A DNA stretch of 39,072 nucleotides. It comes from AC-69 sp044869895 (GTDB lineage: Bacteria; Actinomycetota; UBA4738; HRBIN12). The stretch spans positions 1-39,072 of the forward strand of contig JBIOXZ010000155.1 of the NCBI GenBank assembly GCA_044869895.1, in the 5' to 3' direction. Each line of letters opens with the position of its first letter. The first letter of the stretch is position 1. Positions 30,822-38,027 of this stretch are shown here, one piece after another. The notes under the pieces are model-generated. The model did not search any database and had not been told where the DNA came from. It saw only the letters and a list, made by a program, of their open reading frames with translations. A program made the translations under genes and the position numbers.

Positions 30822-31952
30822 ATGCCCGAGGTCGACATTCGCCTCGATCGCGTCACCAAGGCCTTTGGCGACACGATCGCGGTGGACGATCTCTCCCTCG
30901 ATATCGAGGAGGGCGAGTTCTTCAGCATGCTCGGGCCGTCGGGGTGCGGGAAGACCACGACGCTCCGGATGATCGGCGGTTTCGACGACCCCACCCGGGG
31001 AACGATCTACCTGGGCGGCCGCGACGTCACGGACCTGCCGCCTTACCGGCGCGACGTCAACACGGTGTTCCAGTCCTACGCCCTGTTTCCCCACTTCGAT
31101 GTGTTCGAGAACGTGGCCTTTGGCCTTCGCCGCCGAAAGGTGGACAGGTCCGAGATCGAGCGTCGGGTGAGGGAATCGCTCGAGCTCGTGGACCTGGTTG
31201 GCTTCGACCGCCGCAAGCCTGGCCAGATGTCCGGGGGCCAGCAGCAGCGGGTGGCCCTGGCCCGCGCGTTGGTCAACCGGCCGAAGGTGCTCCTCCTCGA
31301 TGAGCCCCTGGGTGCACTGGACCTCAAGCTCCGCAAGCAGATGCAGCTCGAGCTGAAGCGGATCCAGATGGATGTCGGCATCACCTTCATCTACGTCACG
31401 CACGACCAGGAAGAGGCCATGACCATGTCGAACCGACTGGCCGTCATGCGGCATGGCAAGGCCGAGCAGATCGGGCCTCCGGAAGACGTCTATGAGAACC
31501 CGCAGACCGAGTTCGTCGCGAGCTTCCTCGGTGCTTCGAACCTCCTCGATGGAGAGCTCAAGGAACAGAGGAACGGCACCTCGACCGTCCTGTTGAGCGG
31601 GGGCGACGCCGTCAACCTGCCCACCGAACGAGCTCCGTTCGGATCCGGCGCCTCGGTGAAGGTGGGCGTCAGGCCGGAGAAGATCACGATCGAACCCGAG
31701 AAGGATGGGACGTCCGCCCCCGGACTGAACACCGTCAGCGGCCTGCTCCGGATGTCCACCTACATCGGGGTGAGCCACCAGTACAAGGTGGAGGGCCCTG
31801 GCGGAGCGACGCTGACCGTCTGGGTCCAGAACCTGGGGGCCAGCCCGGTGCCGCACCCGGGTGAGCGCGTCCGCCTGTCGTGGCAGCCCGAGCACACGTT
31901 CGCGGTCTTGCCGCAGGAGGATCTCGAACTCGAGGAGGGAGAGGAAGCATGA
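30822..31952 (+). CDS. potA: Spermidine/putrescine-type ABC transporter ATP-binding protein
   Basis: The 376-residue ATPase has Walker A GPSGCGKTTTLRMI, Q-loop VFQSYALFPH, signature MSGGQQQRVALARA, Walker B VLLLDEPLGALD and H-loop VTHDQEEAMTMS, then a C-terminal TOBE regulatory domain (about 240-360: VGVRPEKITIEP). It powers import through the two permeases encoded downstream. ATG 30822 is preceded by AGAGGGGAG. The stop overlaps the potD start by four bases. The family also contains ferric and other importers; the polyamine assignment comes from the PotD-like binding protein and the adjacent agmatinase. Confidence 0.92.
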   Translation: MPEVDIRLDRVTKAFGDTIAVDDLSLDIEEGEFFSMLGPSGCGKTTTLRMIGGFDDPTRGTIYLGGRDVTDLPPYRRDVNTVFQSYALFPHFDVFENVAFGLRRRKVDRSEIERRVRESLELVDLVGFDRRKPGQMSGGQQQRVALARALVNRPKVLLLDEPLGALDLKLRKQMQLELKRIQMDVGITFIYVTHDQEEAMTMSNRLAVMRHGKAEQIGPPEDVYENPQTEFVASFLGASNLLDGELKEQRNGTSTVLLSGGDAVNLPTERAPFGSGASVKVGVRPEKITIEPEKDGTSAPGLNTVSGLLRMSTYIGVSHQYKVEGPGGATLTVWVQNLGASPVPHPGERVRLSWQPEHTFAVLPQEDLELEEGEEA

Positions 31953-33241
31953 ACGAGGGAACGGACCGCCCACATCCGGACGAAGCGCTCATGGAGGCGA
32001 TGATGCGCGCCCGATTGACCCGGAGGGGCCTCCTGAAGGGGGCCGGAAGGGGAGCGGCCGCGCTCGGGCTGGGGGCCTTCCTCGCCGGATGCGCGAGTGG
32101 CGAGAGCTCAGGGGCCGGCGTCGACCCCAAGCAGATCTTCGGCGGCCAGCCCGGGGACAAGATCAACTTCGCCAACTGGCCCCTGTACATCGACTATACG
32201 AAGGACAAGGACGGCAACCGCTACATCCCGTCCCTCCGGGATTTCACCAAGCAGACCGGGATGGAGGTCAACTTCCAGGAAGCGATCCAGAGCAATCCCG
32301 AGTTCTTCGGCAAGCTCCAACCGCAGCTGCAGGCCGGCCAGGACACCGGCTGGGACATCATCGTCATCACGAATGGCCGGTACTTCACGGCATTGGTCGA
32401 GAACGAGTGGGTCTACCCGCTGGACCCGACCAAGCACCCGAACTTCGACCAGCACGCCGCGAAGTGGGCCAAGGACCCCACGTACGACCCCAACAACGAG
32501 CACTCCATGGCCTGGCAGTCGGGGTTCACGGGGCTCGGGGTGAACAGCAAGCTGGTCAAGGGCCCCGTCACCAAGCTCGACGACCTGGCCAACCCGGACA
32601 AGGTTGGGACGGGCCTCGTCGGCATGTTGAAGGAGGACATGCCGGACTTCGTCATGATCAACCTGGGCATCGACCCGACGACCTCGGGACCGGATGAGTG
32701 GAAGGAAGCGGCCGACTGGATGCTCAAGCAGCGGGACGCCGGCGTGATCCGTCAGTACTACGACCAGGGGTACATCGACGACCTCACCGCCGGCAATCTG
32801 TCGGCCACGATGGCCTGGTCGGGAGACGTTCTGTATTACAGGACGTGGGCGGGCTACGACAACCTGGACTGGAACTTCCCGGAGGGTGGCGCGCTGCATT
32901 GGGTGGACAACATGCTGGTGCCGGTGGAGGCTGCCAACCCGGCTGGCGCCATTCAGCTGATGGACTACTACTACCAGCCCAGGGTGGCCGCGGATGTCAC
33001 CGAGTGGGTCCTGTACCTTTCCCCGGTCCCCGACACGCAAGACGTGATCCTCAAGGATGCCAAGGCCGCCGAGGCGCAGAACTACAAGGGGTATGCGAAC
33101 AAGCTCTTCGCAACCGCGGAGAACCCGTTCATGTATCCGGACGACTCACTCCTTGGCAGGACATCCTACGGGCGCGAGCTGAAGACCGACGACGAGCGGG
33201 AGGAGTGGGACGCCATCTTCCTCCCCATCTCCCAGGGCTGA
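31949..33241 (+). CDS. potD: PotD-like polyamine-binding lipoprotein (Tat-type signal)
   Basis: The 430-residue extracytoplasmic binding protein captures substrate for the PotABC core. The N-terminus has a twin-arginine signal TRRGLLKG (Arg25-Arg26), a hydrophobic stretch and lipobox LAGC (Cys48), so it is probably exported by Tat and lipid-anchored. The mature part begins INFANWPLYIDY, a PotD/PotF-like start, and includes AWSGDVLYYRTWAG and NMLVPVEAANPAGAIQLMDYYY. It is longer than E. coli PotD (about 348) because of the long signal region and insertions. ATG 31949 overlaps the potA stop (ATGA), with GAGGGAGAGGAAG upstream. Substrate could be spermidine, putrescine or a related cation. Confidence 0.88.
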   Translation: MNEGTDRPHPDEALMEAMMRARLTRRGLLKGAGRGAAALGLGAFLAGCASGESSGAGVDPKQIFGGQPGDKINFANWPLYIDYTKDKDGNRYIPSLRDFTKQTGMEVNFQEAIQSNPEFFGKLQPQLQAGQDTGWDIIVITNGRYFTALVENEWVYPLDPTKHPNFDQHAAKWAKDPTYDPNNEHSMAWQSGFTGLGVNSKLVKGPVTKLDDLANPDKVGTGLVGMLKEDMPDFVMINLGIDPTTSGPDEWKEAADWMLKQRDAGVIRQYYDQGYIDDLTAGNLSATMAWSGDVLYYRTWAGYDNLDWNFPEGGALHWVDNMLVPVEAANPAGAIQLMDYYYQPRVAADVTEWVLYLSPVPDTQDVILKDAKAAEAQNYKGYANKLFATAENPFMYPDDSLLGRTSYGRELKTDDEREEWDAIFLPISQG

Positions 33242-33260
33242 CCGGGCGTATGCCGGAGGG

Positions 33261-34196
33261 ATGACCGAGGGGGGCGTGGTCCAGGAGACGACGATCGAGC
33301 CGGGCGGAGCCGAGCGAGGGCTCCAGACACGCCGGCGACTCGTCCCCTATTACCTGCTGGGCCCGGCTGGGGCCTGGTTGCTCCTCTTCCTGTTCCTGCC
33401 AATGCTGCTGCTGGCGTACACGTCGCTCCAGTCCGGCGGGATCCTGTCCGGGGGCTTCCGGTTCACATGGGAATTCTCGAACTACGCCGACGGCATCCAG
33501 CAGTATCAGAAGTTCTTCATCCGGTCCGTGGAGTACTCGCTGATCGTCACCTTCGTGGCGCTGGTGTTGGCCTATCCCATGACGTACTGGATCGCCTTCT
33601 ACGGCGGGCGGTGGAAGTCCTCGCTCCTGCTCCTGATCCTGATCCCGTTCTTCGTGTCATTCGTCATCCGGACGATCCAGTGGAAGTTCATCCTCGGCGA
33701 CAGCGGATTCATCCTGGGGCCATTGAAGAACCTCGGGGTCATGCCCGACTCCTTCCACGTTCTAGCAACGCCCTTCGCGGTGGTCGCGGGGATCACGTAC
33801 AACTTCATCCCGTTCACCGCGCTGCCTCTGTACGTGGCCCTCGAGCGGATCGACAAGCGCCTGGTGGAGGCGGCGAAGGACCTGTACTCCAGCAGATGGC
33901 AGGCCTTCCGCCACGTCGTCTGGCCGCTGTCCCTGCCCGGGGTGTTCGCCGCGTTCCTCCTCACCTTCGTCCCGGCGACCGGGGACTACGTGAACGCGGC
34001 GGTCCTCGGCGGGCCGGGCACGACGATGATCGGCAACATCATCCAGGACAAGTTCCTGACGCAGAACGACTATCCGGAGGCCGCGGCGCTCTCGGTGATC
34101 CTCATGTTGGGGATGCTCGTGCTGGCCAGCCTGTACGCGAGGATCCTGGGGACCGAGGACTCGACGATCGCCGCGGCAGCGGGAGGGGCCGCATGA
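33261..34196 (+). CDS. potB: Polyamine-type ABC transporter permease B
   Basis: The 311-residue membrane permease has six helices and the ATPase-contact loop LVEAAKDLYSSRWQAFRHVVWPLSLPGVFAAF (EAA motif). Start ATG 33261, with GCCGGAGGG directly upstream, 19 bases after potD. The last four bases overlap potC (ATGA). The N-terminal about 25 residues are hydrophilic. It is a heterodimer partner of the next permease. Confidence 0.9.
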   Translation: MTEGGVVQETTIEPGGAERGLQTRRRLVPYYLLGPAGAWLLLFLFLPMLLLAYTSLQSGGILSGGFRFTWEFSNYADGIQQYQKFFIRSVEYSLIVTFVALVLAYPMTYWIAFYGGRWKSSLLLLILIPFFVSFVIRTIQWKFILGDSGFILGPLKNLGVMPDSFHVLATPFAVVAGITYNFIPFTALPLYVALERIDKRLVEAAKDLYSSRWQAFRHVVWPLSLPGVFAAFLLTFVPATGDYVNAAVLGGPGTTMIGNIIQDKFLTQNDYPEAAALSVILMLGMLVLASLYARILGTEDSTIAAAAGGAA

Positions 34197-35068
34197 GCGC
34201 CATCGCCACCGAGCCACGGGAGGTGGCTACCCAGGAGCTCGCGCCGATCAACGCTCCCCGCAAGCGTTGGACCAGGTTCCTCCTCCCCACCTACACGTGG
34301 CTGATGATCCTGTACCTGACCAGCCCGGTCTTCGTGATGATCCTGTACGGGTTCAACGCGATCCCGGGCGACCGGCAGACCCCCAGGTTCTGGGGATTCA
34401 CGCTCCAGTGGTATCGGGACCTCTTCGGGGTGGCCGGACTCACCAGCGCCCTGAAGAACTCGCTCGTCGTGGCGCCCGTGAGCGCGATCGTGGCCACGAT
34501 GCTTGGCACGCTCCTCGGACTGGCCCTGGGACGCTACTGGTTCCGCGGACGGGCTCCCGTGAACTTCCTGATCTTCCTGGCCATCGCGGTGCCCGAGATC
34601 GTCCTCGGCTCCTCGCTGCTGTCGATGTTCGTCTTGGCCAACAGCCGGATAGCGTTCTTCGGTGATGTGCTCCCCTTGGGCCTACGGACGATCCTCGTGT
34701 CACACATCGGCTTCTCCATCCCGTTCGTGGCGGTGACCGTGCGGGCCCGGGTCCAGGGACTAGACCGGTCCCTGGAGGACGCGGCCCAGGATCTGTTCGC
34801 CAACCCCGTGACGGCCTTCTACAAGATCACGCTGCCGCTCATCGCGCCGGCCATTCTGGCCGGGTTCTTGCTTGCGTTCGTCCTGTCCCTCGACGACTTC
34901 GTCATCACCAACTTCGTGTCGGGACAGACCCAGACCTTCCCCATCTGGGTGTTCGGGGCGACCCGCATCGGTCTCCCCCCACAGGTGAACGTGATGGGGA
35001 CCCTGCTGTTCGGGGCGGGGCTGCTCGCCGCCGTCGCTAACGTGGTGGTGCAGCGCCGGCGGGCCTGA
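34193..35068 (+). CDS. potC: Polyamine-type ABC transporter permease C
   Basis: The 291-residue permease has six helices and the EAA-like loop SLEDAAQDLFANPVTAFYKITLPLIAPAILAGFLLAF, followed by LSLDDFVITNFVSG, characteristic of PotC/PotI proteins. ATG 34193 is chosen for the ATGA overlap with potB; a longer upstream frame lies within potB. It closes the A-D-B-C operon and is followed by 149 bases with the promoter region of the ATP synthase genes. Confidence 0.91.
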   Translation: MSAIATEPREVATQELAPINAPRKRWTRFLLPTYTWLMILYLTSPVFVMILYGFNAIPGDRQTPRFWGFTLQWYRDLFGVAGLTSALKNSLVVAPVSAIVATMLGTLLGLALGRYWFRGRAPVNFLIFLAIAVPEIVLGSSLLSMFVLANSRIAFFGDVLPLGLRTILVSHIGFSIPFVAVTVRARVQGLDRSLEDAAQDLFANPVTAFYKITLPLIAPAILAGFLLAFVLSLDDFVITNFVSGQTQTFPIWVFGATRIGLPPQVNVMGTLLFGAGLLAAVANVVVQRRRA

Positions 35069-35120
35069 GGAGGGGTTCGCCCGCGTCGGGGCACGAAGGG
35101 CGATCGCCGGGCCGTGACTT

Positions 35121-35136
35121 CGTGAAATCGTTCACA
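35121..35136 (+). promoter_or_regulatory. CRP-like palindrome upstream of the ATP synthase operon
   Basis: CGTGAAATCGTTCACA matches the CRP/FNR-family consensus TGTGA-N6-TCACA at nine of ten defined positions, with GTGAA and TTCAC as perfect arms. It lies 82 bases before atpZ and 67 bases before the TATACT -10 box, a usual activator distance. In actinobacteria GlxR/Crp-type regulators use such sites; the regulator itself is not in the window. Confidence 0.45.
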
Positions 35137-35202
35137 AGCTTGGCGCGCGATCTACATCTAGCTGCGAAAACGCGTGTCGAGTCGCACGGAAACGACCCCC
35201 GA

Positions 35203-35208
35203 TATACT
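35203..35208 (+). promoter_or_regulatory. -10 element (TATACT) of the ATP synthase operon
   Basis: TATACT ends nine bases before ATG 35218. The lack of a Shine-Dalgarno in the gap suggests a leaderless start for the first gene. No strong -35 is visible, which would fit activator dependence. Confidence 0.5.
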
Positions 35209-35217
35209 CTGCCGGCC

Positions 35218-35439
35218 ATGGCCGGCCCCGGCAACGAGAACCCGTGGGCAGGCCTGGGGATCGGGTGGGCGATCATCTCCACGCTGATCGCGGGGATGCT
35301 CGTGGGGGGTGGTCTCGGCTATCTGGTGGATTGGTTGGTCGGCACATCCCGACACGTCTTCATGGGGATCGGGATCGTGGTGGGCGCCGCCGGAGGGATC
35401 TACATCGTGTACCTGAGGTTCGGCAGGGGCGACAGTTGA
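35218..35439 (+). CDS. atpZ: AtpZ-type small ATP synthase accessory protein
   Basis: The 73-residue protein has two membrane helices (GIGWAIISTLIAGMLVGGGLGYLVD and HVFMGIGIVVGAAGGIYIVY) with the AtpZ/AtpI-type glycine pattern and a short basic/acidic tail. Members assist c-ring assembly or cation handling of the F1Fo ATP synthase. ATG 35218 is chosen because a TATACT box is nine bases upstream and the helix starts just after. The stop overlaps the next gene by four bases (TTGA). Confidence 0.8.
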   Translation: MAGPGNENPWAGLGIGWAIISTLIAGMLVGGGLGYLVDWLVGTSRHVFMGIGIVVGAAGGIYIVYLRFGRGDS

Positions 35440-35852
35440 GCGGCCCTGAACCGGAGCGACAGTTGATCCGGCGAGTTGCGCCGTTCATCCCTCCGGCTGC
35501 GGGGCTGGGGCTCGTCGGGGGCGCCGCAGTCGCAGACTGGGATGCAGGATGGTCGGCCGCGATCGGGGTATCGGTCGTCGCGGCCAACTTCCTCGCGGCG
35601 GGGCTCTCGTTCACCTGGGCGGCGAGGATCTCGTCGATGGCGCTCGCCGCTGTCGGCGTCGCCGGATTCTTCCTGCGCATGCTCACGATCCTCGTGCTCC
35701 TGATCGCCCTCAATGGGCTCGACTGGTTCTCACCGGTCGCGTTTGCCGCCGCCGCCGTCCCCGCGACGGTCGTGCTGCTCGCGTTCGAGATGAAGGCGCT
35801 GTCTGGTCGCATGCAGCCCGAGCTGTGGTCGATCGGGAAGGGTTCTGGGTGA
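35436..35852 (+). CDS. atpI: ATP synthase I-like membrane protein
   Basis: The 138-residue protein has four predicted helices (about 18-35, 40-60, 66-90, 98-118), resembling in position and size the AtpI/Rv1303-type protein before atpB in actinobacteria, which helps assemble or stabilise the c-ring. Sequence conservation in this family is weak, so the call rests on topology and place. The start is TTG 35436, overlapping the atpZ stop as TTGA; upstream frame is shadow. The stop overlaps atpB as GTGA. Confidence 0.7.
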   Translation: MSGPEPERQLIRRVAPFIPPAAGLGLVGGAAVADWDAGWSAAIGVSVVAANFLAAGLSFTWAARISSMALAAVGVAGFFLRMLTILVLLIALNGLDWFSPVAFAAAAVPATVVLLAFEMKALSGRMQPELWSIGKGSG

Positions 35853-36646
35853 CTCTCGGCCTCCTCGCTGCCGAGTTCGAGGCTCCGAGCACCAAGGATT
35901 TCGTCTTCGGGTGCTGGGGCGGTAGCTTGTCCGTTTTCGGATTCACCCTCTGCGCGAACTTCATCACTCTCCTGATCGTCTTGACCCTCCTCCTCGTCAT
36001 CGCGCTGTTCTATTTCGCGTTTCGCAAGCCCACCATCGTGCCCGGGAGGCTCCAGGCCGTCGTGGAGCTCGGCATCCAGTTCGTCCGGGAGCAGATCGCG
36101 ATCCCGATGCTCGGGAACGATGCCGATCGGTTCCTCCCTCTCCTTGCTTCGTTCTTCTTCTACATCTTGTTCGCAAACTTCTTCGAGGTGATCCCCGGAT
36201 TCAACTTCGCTCCCACCAGCCGGGTCGCCATCCCACTCTTCCTGGCGGTCATCTCGTGGGTCACGTACAACGGGGCCGGCATCGCCAGGCACGGTTTCTT
36301 CGGGTACTTGCGCCACACGTGCATCATCGCTCAGGCGCCGGCGTGGCTGCGGTACTCATTGCTCATGGTGATCGAGTTCGTATCGAACATCGTCGTGCGA
36401 CCGATCACCCTCACTGTCCGACTTACCGCCAATTTCCTGGCGGGGCACTTCCTGCTGGCGATCTTCTTTCTCGGGACCGTCTTCTTCCTCGAGAACGGCC
36501 CAAAGACATGGATCTTCGCCGGATTGGCCTTCCCTCTCTCCGTGGTCCTCGTCGGCTTCGAGATCTTCGTTGCGATCCTGCAGGCGTTCATCTTCGCGAT
36601 CCTCAGCGCCTCCTATATCGGGCAGGCACTGGCTGAGGAGCACTAG
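35849..36646 (+). CDS. atpB: ATP synthase Fo subunit a
   Basis: The proton-channel subunit, 265 residues, about six helices. The essential arginine is in ITLTVRLTANFLAGHFLLA (Arg191), in place of the usual LRLFGNMFAGH; the downstream LVGFEIFVAILQAFIFAILSASYIG helix with conserved Gln is present. GTG 35849 is selected because of the GTGA overlap with atpI and the expected length; an earlier in-frame codon lies in atpI. atpE follows after 14 bases. Confidence 0.95.
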   Translation: MTLGLLAAEFEAPSTKDFVFGCWGGSLSVFGFTLCANFITLLIVLTLLLVIALFYFAFRKPTIVPGRLQAVVELGIQFVREQIAIPMLGNDADRFLPLLASFFFYILFANFFEVIPGFNFAPTSRVAIPLFLAVISWVTYNGAGIARHGFFGYLRHTCIIAQAPAWLRYSLLMVIEFVSNIVVRPITLTVRLTANFLAGHFLLAIFFLGTVFFLENGPKTWIFAGLAFPLSVVLVGFEIFVAILQAFIFAILSASYIGQALAEEH

Positions 36647-36660
36647 CCAAGGAGGCTTGG

Positions 36661-36906
36661 ATGTTCCATCTGGTCGCTGAGGTCACTGGGAACCTCGACG
36701 CGTTGAAGACCGTGGGGCGAGGTCTGGTGATCGGGCTCGCGGCGATCGGTCCCGGCATCGGGCTCGGCATCTTGATCGGCAAATCGGTCGAGGCAATGGC
36801 GCGCCAGCCAGAGTACGCAGGACAGGTAAGGACAACCATGTTCATCGGCATCGGCCTGATCGAGGCGCTCGCGCTCTTCGGCATCGCGTTCTCGTTCATC
36901 ATCTGA
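36661..36906 (+). CDS. atpE: ATP synthase Fo subunit c
   Basis: The 81-residue rotor subunit is a two-helix hairpin with the glycine-rich first helix (GPGIGLGILIG), polar loop ARQP (47-50) and the ion-carrying Glu68 in IGLIEALALFGIAF. Sodium-type c subunits need an extra Gln in helix 1 and Ser/Thr after the Glu; here these are Leu35 and Ala69, so proton coupling is likely. ATG 36661 is preceded by CCAAGGAGG. Confidence 0.96.
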   Translation: MFHLVAEVTGNLDALKTVGRGLVIGLAAIGPGIGLGILIGKSVEAMARQPEYAGQVRTTMFIGIGLIEALALFGIAFSFII

Positions 36907-36914
36907 AGAGGAGG

Positions 36915-37481
36915 ATGCTCGTGCATGCGCTCATCGCAGGGGTTCTGCTCCAGGCGGAGGCCGAGGTCAGCGATAAGAAGGACCTGTACCCGCACGCCAC
37001 CGAGCTGATCGTCGGAGCGATCGCGTTCGCCGTTCTGTTCGTGTTCATGTGGAGATGGGTGCTGCCCCGTGTGGGCAAACTCCTCGACGAGCGCCGCCAG
37101 AAGATCCAGGGCGAGCTGGAACGGGCCGAAGCCACTCGGAGGGAGGCGGACGCCGAGCTGGCCCGGTACCGCGAGCAATTGGCGAACGCGCGCGAGGAGG
37201 CGAACCGGATCATCGAGGAGGGGCGCAAGACGGCCGAGCAACTGCGCACCGACCTTCAGGCCAAGGCGGAGCAGGAGGCCGGCGCCACCGTGGCTCGAGC
37301 TACCGAGGAGATCCGGGCGGAACGGGACCGCGTGCTGCGGGAGCTCTCGACCCAGGTCGGCTATATCGCGGTGGAGCTGGCCGAACGGGTTGTGGAGAAG
37401 GAGCTCGACAAGACGACCCAGCAGAAGCTGGTCGACCAGTTCATCGAGCAGGTCTCGGGATCGGGGAACGGGAAGCCGTAG
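36915..37481 (+). CDS. atpF: ATP synthase Fo subunit b
   Basis: Peripheral stalk subunit, 188 residues, with one N-terminal membrane helix (about 31-48, LIVGAIAFAVLFVFMWRWVLP) and a long charged coiled coil (50-185). Start ATG 36915, eight bases after atpE, with GAAGAGGAGG upstream. The stop shares one base with the atpH GTG. The N-terminal 25 residues before the helix are longer than in E. coli, as in other actinobacterial b subunits. Confidence 0.95.
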   Translation: MLVHALIAGVLLQAEAEVSDKKDLYPHATELIVGAIAFAVLFVFMWRWVLPRVGKLLDERRQKIQGELERAEATRREADAELARYREQLANAREEANRIIEEGRKTAEQLRTDLQAKAEQEAGATVARATEEIRAERDRVLRELSTQVGYIAVELAERVVEKELDKTTQQKLVDQFIEQVSGSGNGKP

Positions 37482-38023
37482 TGCCCACCAAGGACGAGAT
37501 CGTGAGCGGCTACGCCCAGGCCCTGCTCGCGGTGGCCGAGGCGGAGGACGACCTGGGGACCGTGGAGGACGAGCTGTTCGCCTTCGCCAAGGCGGTCGAA
37601 CGCGACGGGCGACTCAGCGAGGCGCTCACCGACCCCGCGCTCCCGGCAGAGAACAAGCGGGCCTTGGTGGATGAGCTGCTGGGCGACCGGGCGAACCCTC
37701 ACACCGGCAGCATCCTGGGGTTCCTGATCGAGCAAGGCAGGGCCAGGGAGCTCGGCCGCATCGTGGAGGGCCTGGCCGAGCTGGCCGCGGAGCGGCGCAG
37801 GCACATAGTCGCCGAGGTGCGTTCGGCCCTCCCGCTGACCTTGGAGCGACGGAAGAAGCTGGCCGATGCCCTCTCCAAGGCTACTGGCAAGAACGTTGAG
37901 ATCAAGGTGGTGATCGATCCCTCGGTGATCGGCGGGATCCTTGCCCGGGTGGGCGACGAGGTGTTCGACGGGACCGTCCGGACCCGTCTCGAAGACGCAC
38001 GGGAACGGTTGGGGAGCGTGTGA
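37481..38023 (+). CDS. atpH: ATP synthase F1 subunit delta
   Basis: The 180-residue OSCP/delta protein links F1 to the b stalk. Visible are the N-terminal helical bundle (SGYAQALLAVAEAEDDL) and the C-terminal family signature VVIDPSVIGGILARVGDEVFDGTVRTRLEDAR. Start GTG 37481 overlaps the atpF stop by one base. It is a normal stand-alone delta, not the b-delta fusion found in mycobacteria. atpA begins four bases after the stop. Confidence 0.95.
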   Translation: MPTKDEIVSGYAQALLAVAEAEDDLGTVEDELFAFAKAVERDGRLSEALTDPALPAENKRALVDELLGDRANPHTGSILGFLIEQGRARELGRIVEGLAELAAERRRHIVAEVRSALPLTLERRKKLADALSKATGKNVEIKVVIDPSVIGGILARVGDEVFDGTVRTRLEDARERLGSV

Positions 38024-38027
38024 GGCC

